DNA of 64,000 bases from Paracoccaceae bacterium (GTDB taxonomy: Bacteria > Pseudomonadota > Alphaproteobacteria > Rhodobacterales > Rhodobacteraceae). Shown one piece after another: positions 53,922 through 62,894 of the stretch (within the stretch, counting starts at the first letter, position 1; each line of letters opens with the position of its first letter). The notes beneath the pieces are model-generated. The model had not been told where the DNA came from, did no database searches, and saw only the letters and a program-made list of their open reading frames with translations. Made by a program: the position numbers and the translations under genes. The stretch lies in NCBI GenBank assembly GCA_024742695.1, contig JANSXY010000008.1, positions 62,001 through 126,000 of the forward strand. Reading direction: 5' to 3'.

Positions 53922-55244
53922 TCAACGGAAAGCGTGAAGCTGCCCGCGGGTGGAGACGACATACATGACCCCGCCGGCCACCGCCGGCCCCGCCGCCGCG
54001 CCGCCGGGCAATTCGACCTCGGCCGTCAGCGCGCCGGAGACCGGATCGAAACCGCGCAGCGCGCCCTCGGCCGAGGCGACCCAAAGCCGCCCGCCCGCCA
54101 GCACCGGGCCGTACTGCGCGAAGATCCGCTGCTGGCGGCGCGGCTTGTCCTTGGTGAAATAGGGCAGGTCGACCGCCCAGACGGTGCTGCCGTCGCGCGC
54201 GTCGAGCCGGATCAGCCGGTTCTCGTCGGACACGAGGAACACCGCGCCGCCCACCGGCCAGACCGGCGCGGCCGCGCCCTCCTCCGCCTGCCAGCGCCGC
54301 CCGCCGGTGCCGAGGTCGAGCGCCACGACCCGCCCTGCGGACGAACCGGCATAGACGGTGTTGCCGGCGATCACCGGATCGCCGGTGATGTCGCGCACCG
54401 TGGCATAGGCCCGGCCAAGACGGCCGCCGACGACGATTTCGGCCCACAGCGCGGTGCCGTCGGCCCGGGCGACCGAACGAACCTCGCCCGAGGCGAAGGG
54501 CAGGATCACCCGGTCGCCGGAGACCGCCGGCGCCCCGGCGCCCACCTTGCCCGAACCGCCCGGCGTACCCGCGATAACCCAGTCGATCCGGCCGGAGGCC
54601 GCCGATACCGCCCAGGCCGAGCCGTCGCGCGCGACGACGAACACCTGCCCGGCCGCCACCGCGGGCGCACCGCCGATCGGGGCATCGAAGCTTTGCCGCC
54701 AGAGTTCCGCGCCACTGGCCGCGTCGAGCGCGACCAGATCGCCGAACCCGGTGGTGGCATAGACCCGCGCGCCGTCGGTCGCCAGCCCGCCGCCCGAGAT
54801 CGCGTCGCGGCCCGCCGCAAGATCGGCCTGCCACAGCCGCGCGCCCGAGGTCGCGACGGCGGTTACGGTGGCGCGGCTGTCCATCGCGAAGACCCGCCCG
54901 CCGGAAACCACGGGCTGCGCGCTGATCCGGTGCCGCCGATCCTCGCCCGCGCCGATGTCGACGGTCCAGATCCGCGCCGGGGCCGCGGCCAGCGCCGGAT
55001 GACCGGCGCTATGCGAGGCCGCGCCATTCGGATGCGTCCAGTCGGCGTTGACCCCGGCCGCCGGCAGCGTGATCGGCACAGGCCGCGCCGCGGTGTCGCC
55101 GGTCTCGCCCCCGGCGCCGATGATCGCGCGGGGATCGAGCCGTTCACCGGGCAGGCGGACGTCCTTGGGGGCGCAACCCGCCGCCGCGACGACCAGCGCA
55201 AGCGTCATCGCCGCGCGGGAAAACCTCAGCGAAAGCCCCAGCAT
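53922..55244 (-). CDS. bamB: BamB-like outer-membrane assembly lipoprotein
   Basis: A 440-residue PQQ-type beta propeller lipoprotein of the Bam complex, which inserts beta-barrel proteins. The signal peptide ends at a lipobox (VVAAAGC, Cys24). Blade repeats show as RVFAMDSRATVTAVATSGARLWQADL, ARVYATTGFGDLVALDAASGAELW and others, each with a W near its end. The start at 55244 fits the lipoprotein signal; a long frame extension to 55526 overlaps the upstream gene. It lies between the YfgM-like gene and der, the usual neighbourhood. Confidence 0.92.
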   Translation of the reverse strand: MLGLSLRFSRAAMTLALVVAAAGCAPKDVRLPGERLDPRAIIGAGGETGDTAARPVPITLPAAGVNADWTHPNGAASHSAGHPALAAAPARIWTVDIGAGEDRRHRISAQPVVSGGRVFAMDSRATVTAVATSGARLWQADLAAGRDAISGGGLATDGARVYATTGFGDLVALDAASGAELWRQSFDAPIGGAPAVAAGQVFVVARDGSAWAVSAASGRIDWVIAGTPGGSGKVGAGAPAVSGDRVILPFASGEVRSVARADGTALWAEIVVGGRLGRAYATVRDITGDPVIAGNTVYAGSSAGRVVALDLGTGGRRWQAEEGAAAPVWPVGGAVFLVSDENRLIRLDARDGSTVWAVDLPYFTKDKPRRQQRIFAQYGPVLAGGRLWVASAEGALRGFDPVSGALTAEVELPGGAAAGPAVAGGVMYVVSTRGQLHAFR

Positions 55245-55261
55245 CGCGTCACCCTGCCCCT

Positions 55262-55915
55262 TCACCCGCCGTCGCCGGGCGCCACGTCGCCGCCCAGCGC
55301 CACAATCAACTGCGCTGCCCGGCGTTGCAAGCCCGCCGAGGCGGCGGCATCCTGCCGAAGCGCCTGCAGGGTCTCGAGCGCGGCCTCGGTCCGTCCGGCC
55401 GCGACCAGCGACAGCGCCTGCTGTTCCAGCGCCAGCGCCCGGAACGGGGCCCCCGGCGCGGCAAGCCCTTGCAGCGCGGCGTCGCGGTCCGCGGCCGACA
55501 GATCTGGCCCCGACAGGATCACCCATTTCAGCCGCGCGAGGTCGCGGTAGACCACCGGCAGGCCGGGATCGGCCGCCACGGCTTCCAGTGCGGCCAAGGC
55601 CGCGCCGCGGTCACCGGCCTCGTCGGCCACCGAGGCGCGCAGCAGGTCGCGGATCGCGGCCCCGTCGCCCTCGACCGCGATATCGGCCAGCGCCGCGGCC
55701 CGGTCGGGCGCGGCGATCGCCGCCAGCACGGCGTCGCCGAAGGCTTCCGCCGCCCGCCGTTCGCTGGCCTTGCGCCATTCGTTCCAGGCCGCGCCGCCGA
55801 CGATCGCGACGACGACCAGCGCGGCGATCCAGCCATAGCGCCGGAACAGCGCGAACAGGCGGTCGCGACGCACCTCTTCGGTGACCTCGTCGATGAAGCT
55901 GTCGCTGTCGCTCAC
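55262..55915 (-). CDS. YfgM-like tetratricopeptide membrane protein
   Basis: A 217-residue protein with a short cytosolic end, one membrane helix (YGWIAALVVVAIVGGAAWNEW) and a periplasmic TPR-like helical domain (ADPGLPVVYRDLARLKWVIL). This is the plan of YfgM, an ancillary subunit of the SecYEG translocon that handles periplasmic chaperones. The start is a GTG (55915) with GGGGAGGT about 5 bases upstream; a GTG at 55954 is less likely. It lies 17 bases ahead of bamB. Confidence 0.85.
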   Translation of the reverse strand: MSDSDSFIDEVTEEVRRDRLFALFRRYGWIAALVVVAIVGGAAWNEWRKASERRAAEAFGDAVLAAIAAPDRAAALADIAVEGDGAAIRDLLRASVADEAGDRGAALAALEAVAADPGLPVVYRDLARLKWVILSGPDLSAADRDAALQGLAAPGAPFRALALEQQALSLVAAGRTEAALETLQALRQDAAASAGLQRRAAQLIVALGGDVAPGDGG

Positions 55916-55972
55916 GCGGACCTCCCCGTCCGGGTCCGGCGCATGCCGGCCCACCCTTTCTGACCCGCCCGT

Positions 55973-56000
55973 CTTACACGCAGCGCGCCGGGCTTGCCAA
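55973..56000 (-). promoter_or_regulatory. Possible promoter of YfgM-like-bamB-der
   Basis: On the minus strand TTGGCA (56000-55995) and TGTAAG (55978-55973) are 16 bases apart, giving a leader of about 50 bases. Tentative. Confidence 0.38.
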
Positions 56001-56022
56001 GGGCGGGCCGGCGCCGGCGCGA

Positions 56023-56053
56023 AACCCCGATGCTGCAGCGCCGCATCGGGGTT
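56023..56053. other. Perfect inverted repeat in a divergent promoter region
   Basis: AACCCCGATGC (56023-56033) and GCATCGGGGTT (56043-56053) are exact inverse copies around a 9-base spacer. It lies between the divergent YfgM-like and efflux genes. TTTCGC follows on the minus strand, but no gene there needs a terminator, so an operator or leader hairpin is possible. Confidence 0.5.
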
Positions 56054-56143
56054 GCCCTTCGGCCCCGCGAGGCCTAGCTTTCGTCAAACGTGGCCCGCCC
56101 GGCGCGCGGCCCCGGGGCGCGGCCTTTCCAGTTCGAGGTGCCG

Positions 56144-57367
56144 ATGCGTATCCTTCCGATCCTGACCGCAGCCCTGGTGATGGCGGTGCTGTACCTCGCC
56201 GTCTTCGAACGCGACCGGCTGATGGGCATGGCCGGCGCCGCGCCCGAGACGGCGCCGGCGCCGGAAGCCGCCGCCGCGCCGGCCGCATCCGAACCGGCCC
56301 CCGTTTCGGTCGTTGCGCTGCGCAGCACCGCGCGCGGGCTGGCCTCCGGCGTGCTGCTCCGCGGCGAGACGCAGGCCGCGCGCGAGGTCGAGATGCGGGC
56401 CGAGACCAGCGGGCAGATCGTGTCCGTGCCGCTGCGCAAGGGCGCCGCGGTCGAGGCCGGCACGCTCTTGTGCGAGATCGACGAGGGCACCCGCGGGGCG
56501 GCGCTGGCCGAGGCCGAGGCGCGGCTGCCCGAGGCCCGCGCCCGGCTGATCGAGGCGCGCGCGCGGCTGCCCGAAGCCGAGGCGCGGCTCGCCGAGGCGG
56601 AACTGACCGCCAATGCCGCGCGGCGGCTGGGCGAGGACGGGTTCGCCTCGGCCACCCGGATCGCCAATGCCGATGCCGCCCTGTCGTCCGCCGAGGCCGG
56701 GGTCGAGGGCGCGCGCACCGGCATCCTCGCCGCCGAGGCGGGGCTCAAGGCGGCGCAGGCGGCGATCGAGGCGGCCGAGCGGGAACTGGGCCGCACCCGG
56801 ATCACCGCGCCCTTCGCCGGCCTTCTGGAAACCGACACGGCCGAGACCGGCGCGCTGATGACCCCCGGCGCGCTCTGCGCCACGATCATCGCGCTCGATC
56901 CGATCCGGATCGTCGGCTTCGTACCCGAGACCGAGATCGACCGGCTGGCGCCCGGCGCCCGCGCCGGGGCGCGGCTGGCCACCGGACGCGAGCTGGCCGG
57001 CACCGTCAGCTTCCTGTCGCGCGCGGCGGACCGCGACACCCGCACCTTCCGGGTGGAAATCGAGGTGCCCAATCCCAACCTCTCGATCCGCGACGGCCAG
57101 ACCGCCGAGATCGTGATCGAGGCGGAGGGCGAACGCGCGCATCTTCTGCCGGCCTCGGCCCTCACGCTGGACGACGACGGCCGGCTGGGGCTGCGCATCG
57201 TGGTCGATGGCCGCGCCGGTTTCGCGCCGGTAAGCCTGTTGCGCGACACGCCCGAAGGCGTCTGGGTCGCCGGGCTGGAGGAAACGGCGGCGGTGATCGT
57301 GACCGGGCAGGATTACGTGACCGAAGGTGTGCCCGTCGCCGTCACCTGGCGGGACGCGGGCGAATGA
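56144..57367 (+). CDS. RND efflux periplasmic adaptor subunit
   Basis: A 407-residue membrane fusion protein. The N-terminal helix (LPILTAALVMAVLYLAVF) is followed by an Ala/Pro linker, the lipoyl half-motif ASGVLLRGETQAAREVEMRAETSGQIVSVPLRKGAAVEAGTLLCEID, a coiled-coil hairpin with repeats such as RLPEARARLIEARARLPEAE, and the barrel end RTRITAPFAGLLETDTAETGALM. No lipobox Cys. The ATG has GAGGTG upstream and the stop overlaps the permease start (ATGA). No TolC-like gene is adjacent. Confidence 0.93.
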   Translation: MRILPILTAALVMAVLYLAVFERDRLMGMAGAAPETAPAPEAAAAPAASEPAPVSVVALRSTARGLASGVLLRGETQAAREVEMRAETSGQIVSVPLRKGAAVEAGTLLCEIDEGTRGAALAEAEARLPEARARLIEARARLPEAEARLAEAELTANAARRLGEDGFASATRIANADAALSSAEAGVEGARTGILAAEAGLKAAQAAIEAAERELGRTRITAPFAGLLETDTAETGALMTPGALCATIIALDPIRIVGFVPETEIDRLAPGARAGARLATGRELAGTVSFLSRAADRDTRTFRVEIEVPNPNLSIRDGQTAEIVIEAEGERAHLLPASALTLDDDGRLGLRIVVDGRAGFAPVSLLRDTPEGVWVAGLEETAAVIVTGQDYVTEGVPVAVTWRDAGE

Positions 57368-60300
57368 CCGGGATCGTCGACTGGGCCGCCTCGCGGGCGC
57401 GGATGATCCTGGCCTTCATCGCGCTGTCGATCACCGCGGGGCTTCTGTCCTACATCGGCCTGCCGAAAGAGGGCGAGCCGGATATCGAGATCCCGGCGCT
57501 GTTCGTTTCCGTCCCGTTCCCCGGCATCTCTGCCGAGGACAGCGAAACCCTGCTGGTCAAGGTGATGGAGACCGAGCTTTCCGATCTCGACGGGCTCGAC
57601 CGGATGTCCGGCACCGCGGCGGACGGCTACGGCGGCATCGTGCTGGAATTCGAATTCGGCTGGGACAAGTCGCGCACCATCGCCGACGTGCGCGACGCGA
57701 TGAACACCGCCGAGGCGAAATTCCCCGACGGCGCCGACAAGTATTCGATCAACGAGATCAACTTCTCGGAATTCCCGATCATCGTGGTGACCCTGTCGGG
57801 CCGGGTGCCCGAACGCACGCTTCTGCGCCTTGCCAAGGACTTGCAGGACGATCTGGAAGGGCTGGAGCCGGTTTTGGAAGCGGCGCTGGCCGGGCATCGC
57901 GACGAGATGCTGGAGGTGGTGATCGACCCGCTGCGGCTGGAGGCCTACAACGTCACCGCCGGCGAACTGGTCGCCGTGGTGCGCAACAACAACCAGCTGA
58001 TCGCCGCCGGAGAGGTGGAAACCGCCTCGGGCGCCTTCGCCGTCAAGATCCCGTCGTCCTTCGACCGGCCCGAGGATGTCTACGACCTGCCGGTGAAGAC
58101 CAACGGCGAGCGGGTGGTGACGCTGGGCGACATCGCCGACATCCGCCTGGCCTTCGAGGACCGGACCGGCACCGCGCGGTTCAACGGCGCGCCGACGGTC
58201 GCGTTGCAGGTCGTCAAGCGCAAGGGCTACAACATCATCGACACCGCCGCGCTGGTGCGCGAGACGGTGGCCGCGGCGCAGGCCGGCTGGCCGGAGGAAC
58301 TGCAAGGCGCGATCTCGGTGGGCACCTCGCTCGACCAGTCGGTGGCCGTGGGCTCGATGGTGAGCCAGCTGGAAAGCTCGGTTCTGACGGCTATCGCGCT
58401 GGTGATGATCGTGGTGCTGGCGACGCTGGGCAGCCGGTCGGCCCTGCTGGTCGGGCTGGCGATCCCGACCTCGTTCCTTCTGACCTTCGCGCTGATGGCG
58501 GTGATCGGGCTGACGATCTCGAACATCGTGATGTTCGGCCTGATCCTGGCCGTCGGCATGCTCGTCGACGGGGCGATCGTGGTGGTGGAATACGCCGACC
58601 GGCGGATTTCCGAGGGCTCGGGCCCGATGCGGGCCTATGTCGAGGCGGCGAAGCGGATGTTCTGGCCGATCGTGTCCTCGACCGCGACGACACTTTGCGC
58701 CTTCCTGCCGATGCTGTTCTGGCCCGGCGTGGCGGGCGAGTTCATGGGGATGCTGCCGGTCACGCTGATCTTCGTGCTGTCGGCCTCGCTGGTGGTGGCG
58801 CTGATCTACCTGCCGGTGATGGGCGGCGTCGCCGGCCGGTTCAGCCGCCGGATCGAGCGCGCCTCGGCGCTGCTGATGCCGCTGCCCTGGATCGTGCGCG
58901 CGGCGCTGGTGCCGCTGGCGCTGGCGCTGCTCTACGCCGGGGCGATGCTGACGCTCAATCCCGGCTGGCCCGGCGGCACCAGGCCGCCGGGCGATCCGCT
59001 GGCCTCGCTGCCCGGCGTGCTGCTGTTCGTCGCCGCCGCCGTGGCCGCCTCGGTCACGCTCGGGGCCGCGCGCATCGAACGCCGCGCCCGCCGCGTCGCC
59101 CTGCCCGGCCGCCACACGGCCTTCGGCCATGTCGTGCGGCTGATCACCGGCAACCCGGTGATGCCGCTGGTGGCGATCGGGGCCGTCGCGGCCTTCGTGA
59201 TGGCGGTCTTCGCGACCTATGGCGCGAACAATCGCGGCACCGAGTTCTTCGTCGAGGTCGAGACCGAGCAGGCGATCGTCTACATCCGCGCTCGTGGCAA
59301 CCTTTCGCTGGCCGAGAAGGACGCGCTGCTGGCCGAGGCGGAGGCGATGGTGATCGGCACACCGGGGATCGCCAGCGTGTTTTCCTTCGCCGGCGATGGC
59401 GGGCTGAACCAGAACACCGGCGGCGCCAGCGCGCCGCGCGACACGGTGGGCCAGATCCAGATCGAGATGATCCCCTGGGACGAACGCAGGGACAGGCCGG
59501 ACCTCGATGGCGACCTGGTGCTCGACCGGGTGCTGGACAAGCTCGCGGCGCTGCCCGGCATCAAGATCGAGGCGCTGAGCCAGACCGACGGCCCGGCCTC
59601 GGGCAAGCCGATCCAGCTGCAACTGAAGGGCGACGATTTCGACGCCCTCGACCGGGCGGTGGACATCGTGACCGCGAAGCTGGAAACGATGACGGCGGTC
59701 ACCGCGATCGAGGATACCCGCCCGCTGCCCGGCATCGACTGGGAACTGGCGGTGGATGTCGAGCGCGCCGGCCGTTTCGGCGCCGACGTGGCGACGGTGG
59801 GCGGGATGGTGCAGCTCGTCACCCGCGGGCTCTTGCTGGACACGATGCGGGTGCCATCGTCGGACGAGGAGATCGAGATCCGGGTGCGGCTGCCCGAGGC
59901 GGACCGCGTGCTGTCGACCCTCGACACGCTCCGGCTGCGGACCTCGGAGGGGCTGGTACCGCTGGCGAATTTCGTCAGCCGCGAGCCGGTGGCGAAGATC
60001 GGCCAGATCGACCGGGTGGACCAGACCCGGCTTTACGAGGTCAAGGCCGACGTGCTGCCCGGCATGCTGCGCGAGGCGGTGGCGGAGGATGGCACGTCGC
60101 GGATGGTGCCCGCCAATGCCAACGACCGGATCGCCGAACTCACAGCCTGGCTGGAAACCGAGCGGCCGCTGCCCGCGGGCGTCGCCTGGGAATTCGGCGG
60201 CGACCAGGAGGACCAGGCCGAAAGCGGGCAGTTCCTGATGACCGCCTTCGCCGGCGCGCTGGGGCTGATGTTCGTGATCCTGCTGGCGCAGTTCAACAGC

Positions 60301-60975
60301 TTCTACAACGCGGTGCTGGTGCTGATCGCGGTGGTGCTGTCCACCACCGGGGTGCTGATCGGCATGCTGGTGATGGATCAGACCTTCTCGATCATCATGA
60401 CCGGCACCGGGATCGTCGCGCTGGCCGGGATCGTGGTGAACAACAACATCGTGCTGATCGACACCTACCAGGAAAACGCGCGCTACATGCCCGCGCTGGA
60501 CGCGATCGTGCGCACTGCCGAACAGCGCATCCGCCCGGTTCTGCTGACCACGATCACCACGATGGCCGGCCTGACGCCGATGATGCTGGGCGTCAGCCTC
60601 GATTTCTTCGCGGGTGGCTATTCGGTCGACAGCCCGACGGCGCTTTGGTGGAAACAGCTGGCCACCGCGGTGGTCTTCGGCCTCGGCCTCGCCACGGTGC
60701 TGACGCTGGTCCTGACCCCGGCGCTTCTGGCGCTGAGGATCTGGCTCGGGATCGGCGCCTACCGGACCGGCGCGGCGCTGGCGGCGCTGTCGTTCGGCCC
60801 CGACAGCGCCGCGGCGCGCGACCGGGCGCTGGAACGCGCCGCGCGGCGTACCCGGCCGGGCGATCTGGTCTGGACCACGGACGCGCCGCAGCCGGACCCG
60901 GCGCCGCACTGGTCGGACCTCGAGGCGGAGGCGGAAGTCGAGGCCGGCCCGCCGGCGCCGCGCGCGGCCGAGTGA
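57364..60975 (+). CDS. RND efflux permease with extra membrane insert
   Basis: A 1203-residue proton-driven transporter; usual members have about 1030-1050 residues. Helix 1 (MILAFIALSITAGLLSYIGLP) and VSVPFPGISAEDSETLLV open the N-terminal half; GMLVDGAIVVVEYADRRI is the helix 4 region with acidic residues, and GIVVNNNIVLIDTYQ the matching region in the second half. Between the halves, about residues 495-590, is an insert with two further hydrophobic segments (VPLALALLYAGAMLTL and GVLLFVAAAVAASVTLG). A hydrophilic Ala/Glu-rich tail of about 70 residues ends the protein. Substrate unknown. Confidence 0.93.
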   Translation: MTGIVDWAASRARMILAFIALSITAGLLSYIGLPKEGEPDIEIPALFVSVPFPGISAEDSETLLVKVMETELSDLDGLDRMSGTAADGYGGIVLEFEFGWDKSRTIADVRDAMNTAEAKFPDGADKYSINEINFSEFPIIVVTLSGRVPERTLLRLAKDLQDDLEGLEPVLEAALAGHRDEMLEVVIDPLRLEAYNVTAGELVAVVRNNNQLIAAGEVETASGAFAVKIPSSFDRPEDVYDLPVKTNGERVVTLGDIADIRLAFEDRTGTARFNGAPTVALQVVKRKGYNIIDTAALVRETVAAAQAGWPEELQGAISVGTSLDQSVAVGSMVSQLESSVLTAIALVMIVVLATLGSRSALLVGLAIPTSFLLTFALMAVIGLTISNIVMFGLILAVGMLVDGAIVVVEYADRRISEGSGPMRAYVEAAKRMFWPIVSSTATTLCAFLPMLFWPGVAGEFMGMLPVTLIFVLSASLVVALIYLPVMGGVAGRFSRRIERASALLMPLPWIVRAALVPLALALLYAGAMLTLNPGWPGGTRPPGDPLASLPGVLLFVAAAVAASVTLGAARIERRARRVALPGRHTAFGHVVRLITGNPVMPLVAIGAVAAFVMAVFATYGANNRGTEFFVEVETEQAIVYIRARGNLSLAEKDALLAEAEAMVIGTPGIASVFSFAGDGGLNQNTGGASAPRDTVGQIQIEMIPWDERRDRPDLDGDLVLDRVLDKLAALPGIKIEALSQTDGPASGKPIQLQLKGDDFDALDRAVDIVTAKLETMTAVTAIEDTRPLPGIDWELAVDVERAGRFGADVATVGGMVQLVTRGLLLDTMRVPSSDEEIEIRVRLPEADRVLSTLDTLRLRTSEGLVPLANFVSREPVAKIGQIDRVDQTRLYEVKADVLPGMLREAVAEDGTSRMVPANANDRIAELTAWLETERPLPAGVAWEFGGDQEDQAESGQFLMTAFAGALGLMFVILLAQFNSFYNAVLVLIAVVLSTTGVLIGMLVMDQTFSIIMTGTGIVALAGIVVNNNIVLIDTYQENARYMPALDAIVRTAEQRIRPVLLTTITTMAGLTPMMLGVSLDFFAGGYSVDSPTALWWKQLATAVVFGLGLATVLTLVLTPALLALRIWLGIGAYRTGAALAALSFGPDSAAARDRALERAARRTRPGDLVWTTDAPQPDPAPHWSDLEAEAEVEAGPPAPRAAE

Positions 60976-60994
60976 TCGGCGGCGGCGGGGCGGC

Positions 60995-62830
60995 TCAGGC
61001 CGCCGCGCCGTCCGATGCCTCGGTCTCCGCCTCGGCCGACTGGCGCTGCCACATCGCCGCGTAGCGCCCGCCGCGGGCCAGCAGATCCTCGTGCCGGCCC
61101 TCCTCGGCGATCCGGCCATGTTCCAGCACCACGATCCGGTCGGCATCGGCGATGGTGGACAGCCGGTGCGCGATGGTGATCACCGTGCGCCCCCTGCCCA
61201 TCGCCTTCAGGCTGTCCTGGATGTCGCGCTCGGTCTGGGTGTCGAGCGCGCTGGTCGCCTCGTCCAGAAGCAGGATCGGCGGGTTTTTCAGGATCGTCCG
61301 GGCGATGCCGACGCGCTGTTTCTCGCCGCCCGACAGCTTCAGCCCGCGCTCGCCGACCTGGGTGTTGTAGCCCTCGGGCAGCGCGGCGATGAACTCGTGG
61401 ATCTTCGCGGCCTTCGCCGCCGCCTCGATCTCGTCGCGGCTGGCGTCTGGCCGGCCGTAGGCGATGTTGTACAGGATCGTGTCGTTGAACAGGACGGTAT
61501 CCTGCGGCACCACGCCGATCTGCGCATGCAGGCTGTCCTGGGTGATGTCGCGCAGATCCTGCCCGTCGATCCGAAGCGCGCCGCCGGTGACATCGTAGAA
61601 CCGGAACAGAAGCCGCCCGATGGTCGACTTGCCCGAGCCCGACGGCCCGACGATCGCCACCGTCTGCCCGGCCGGCACCGTCAGGCTGATGCCCTTCAGG
61701 ATCGGCCGCTCCGGGTCGTAGCCGAAGAACACCTCGTCCAGTTCGACGGTGCCGCCGGAAATCGCGATGTCCGGCGCGCCGGGCCTGTCGGTCACCTCGG
61801 CGGGCTGGCGCAGCAGCGCGAACATCTCGCCCATGTCGACGAGCGACTGGCGGATCTCGCGGTAGACGGTGCCGAGAAAGCCCAGCGGCATGGTGATCTG
61901 GATCATGTAGGCGTTGACCATCACGAAATCGCCCACGGTCAGGGTGCCGGCCTGCACGCCCCGCGCGGCCATCGCCATGATGATCACCAGTCCGGTCGAG
62001 ATCAGGAGCGCCTGGCCGAAGTTCAGGAACGCCAGCGACTGCCCGGTCTTGACCGCGGCCTTCTCGTAGCCCGCCATCGCGGTGTCGTAGCGCCCGGCCT
62101 CGCGCGATTCGGCGCCGAAATACTTCACCGTCTCGAAGTTCAGCAGGCTGTCGATCGCCTTCTGGTTGGCGTCGGTATCCTGTTCGTTCATCTCTCGGCG
62201 GATCTTCACCCGCCACTCCGTCACCTTGAAGGTGAAGGCGACATAGGCGGCGATCGTGATGACCACGGTCAGCATGTAGGACGGGCCGAAGGCCAGCGCG
62301 AAGATCACCGCGACCATGCTGAGTTCCAGGATCAGCGGCCCGACCGACAGCAGCATGAACCGCAACAGGAAATCCACGCCCTTGACGCCGCGTTCGATGA
62401 TCCGGCTCAGCCCGCCGGTCTTGCGGGTGATGTGGTAGCGCATCGACAGGCGATGGATATGGGTGAAGGTTTCCAGCGCCAGTTGCCGCAGCGCGCGCTG
62501 GCCGACGCGCACGAACAGAACGTCGCGCAACTCGCCGAAGCCGATCGTCATCAGCCGCGCCACGCCATAGGCCACCGTCAGCCCGATCGCGCCGAGGCCC
62601 AGCATCGTCGCGGCGTCGGGCGTCGGGCCCGCCAGCGCGTCGACCGCCAGCTTGTAGACCATCGGGGTGGAGACCGAGACGACCTTGGCCAGCGCCAGCG
62701 CGACCATCGCCAGCACCACCCGGCGTTTCACCCAGCTTTCGCCCTCGGGCCACAGGTACGGCGCCACCGAGCGGATCGTCTGCCACCCGCTGCGTTCCGC
62801 CGCCGTCCCGGCCGGTTCCGTCGCGCTCAT
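60995..62830 (-). CDS. Atm1-type ABC exporter
   Basis: A 611-residue half-transporter with six helices followed by an ATPase domain. The Atm1 hallmark NFETVKYFGAES (231-242) lies in the membrane domain, Walker A GPSGSGKS at 395-402, the signature LSGGEKQRVGIAR and Walker B ILLLDEATSALD. Bacterial Atm1 proteins export glutathione-bound metals or polysulfides and mitochondrial ones support cytosolic iron-sulfur protein assembly. It converges on the efflux permease with 19 bases between stops. Confidence 0.95.
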   Translation of the reverse strand: MSATEPAGTAAERSGWQTIRSVAPYLWPEGESWVKRRVVLAMVALALAKVVSVSTPMVYKLAVDALAGPTPDAATMLGLGAIGLTVAYGVARLMTIGFGELRDVLFVRVGQRALRQLALETFTHIHRLSMRYHITRKTGGLSRIIERGVKGVDFLLRFMLLSVGPLILELSMVAVIFALAFGPSYMLTVVITIAAYVAFTFKVTEWRVKIRREMNEQDTDANQKAIDSLLNFETVKYFGAESREAGRYDTAMAGYEKAAVKTGQSLAFLNFGQALLISTGLVIIMAMAARGVQAGTLTVGDFVMVNAYMIQITMPLGFLGTVYREIRQSLVDMGEMFALLRQPAEVTDRPGAPDIAISGGTVELDEVFFGYDPERPILKGISLTVPAGQTVAIVGPSGSGKSTIGRLLFRFYDVTGGALRIDGQDLRDITQDSLHAQIGVVPQDTVLFNDTILYNIAYGRPDASRDEIEAAAKAAKIHEFIAALPEGYNTQVGERGLKLSGGEKQRVGIARTILKNPPILLLDEATSALDTQTERDIQDSLKAMGRGRTVITIAHRLSTIADADRIVVLEHGRIAEEGRHEDLLARGGRYAAMWQRQSAEAETEASDGAAA

Positions 62831-62894
62831 GCCCTCGCCTCCTGTCCGAGGCCTCTACCTAGGCCCGGGGCGCGGGAATGGCCAGAGCCGGCGG

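Noticed and set aside
57313-61146. Open frame of about 1280 codons opposite the RND permease
   Set aside because: Shadow of the permease; Gln/Arg/His-rich and without any known motif except at its end, where it reads ATM1 DNA in the wrong frame.
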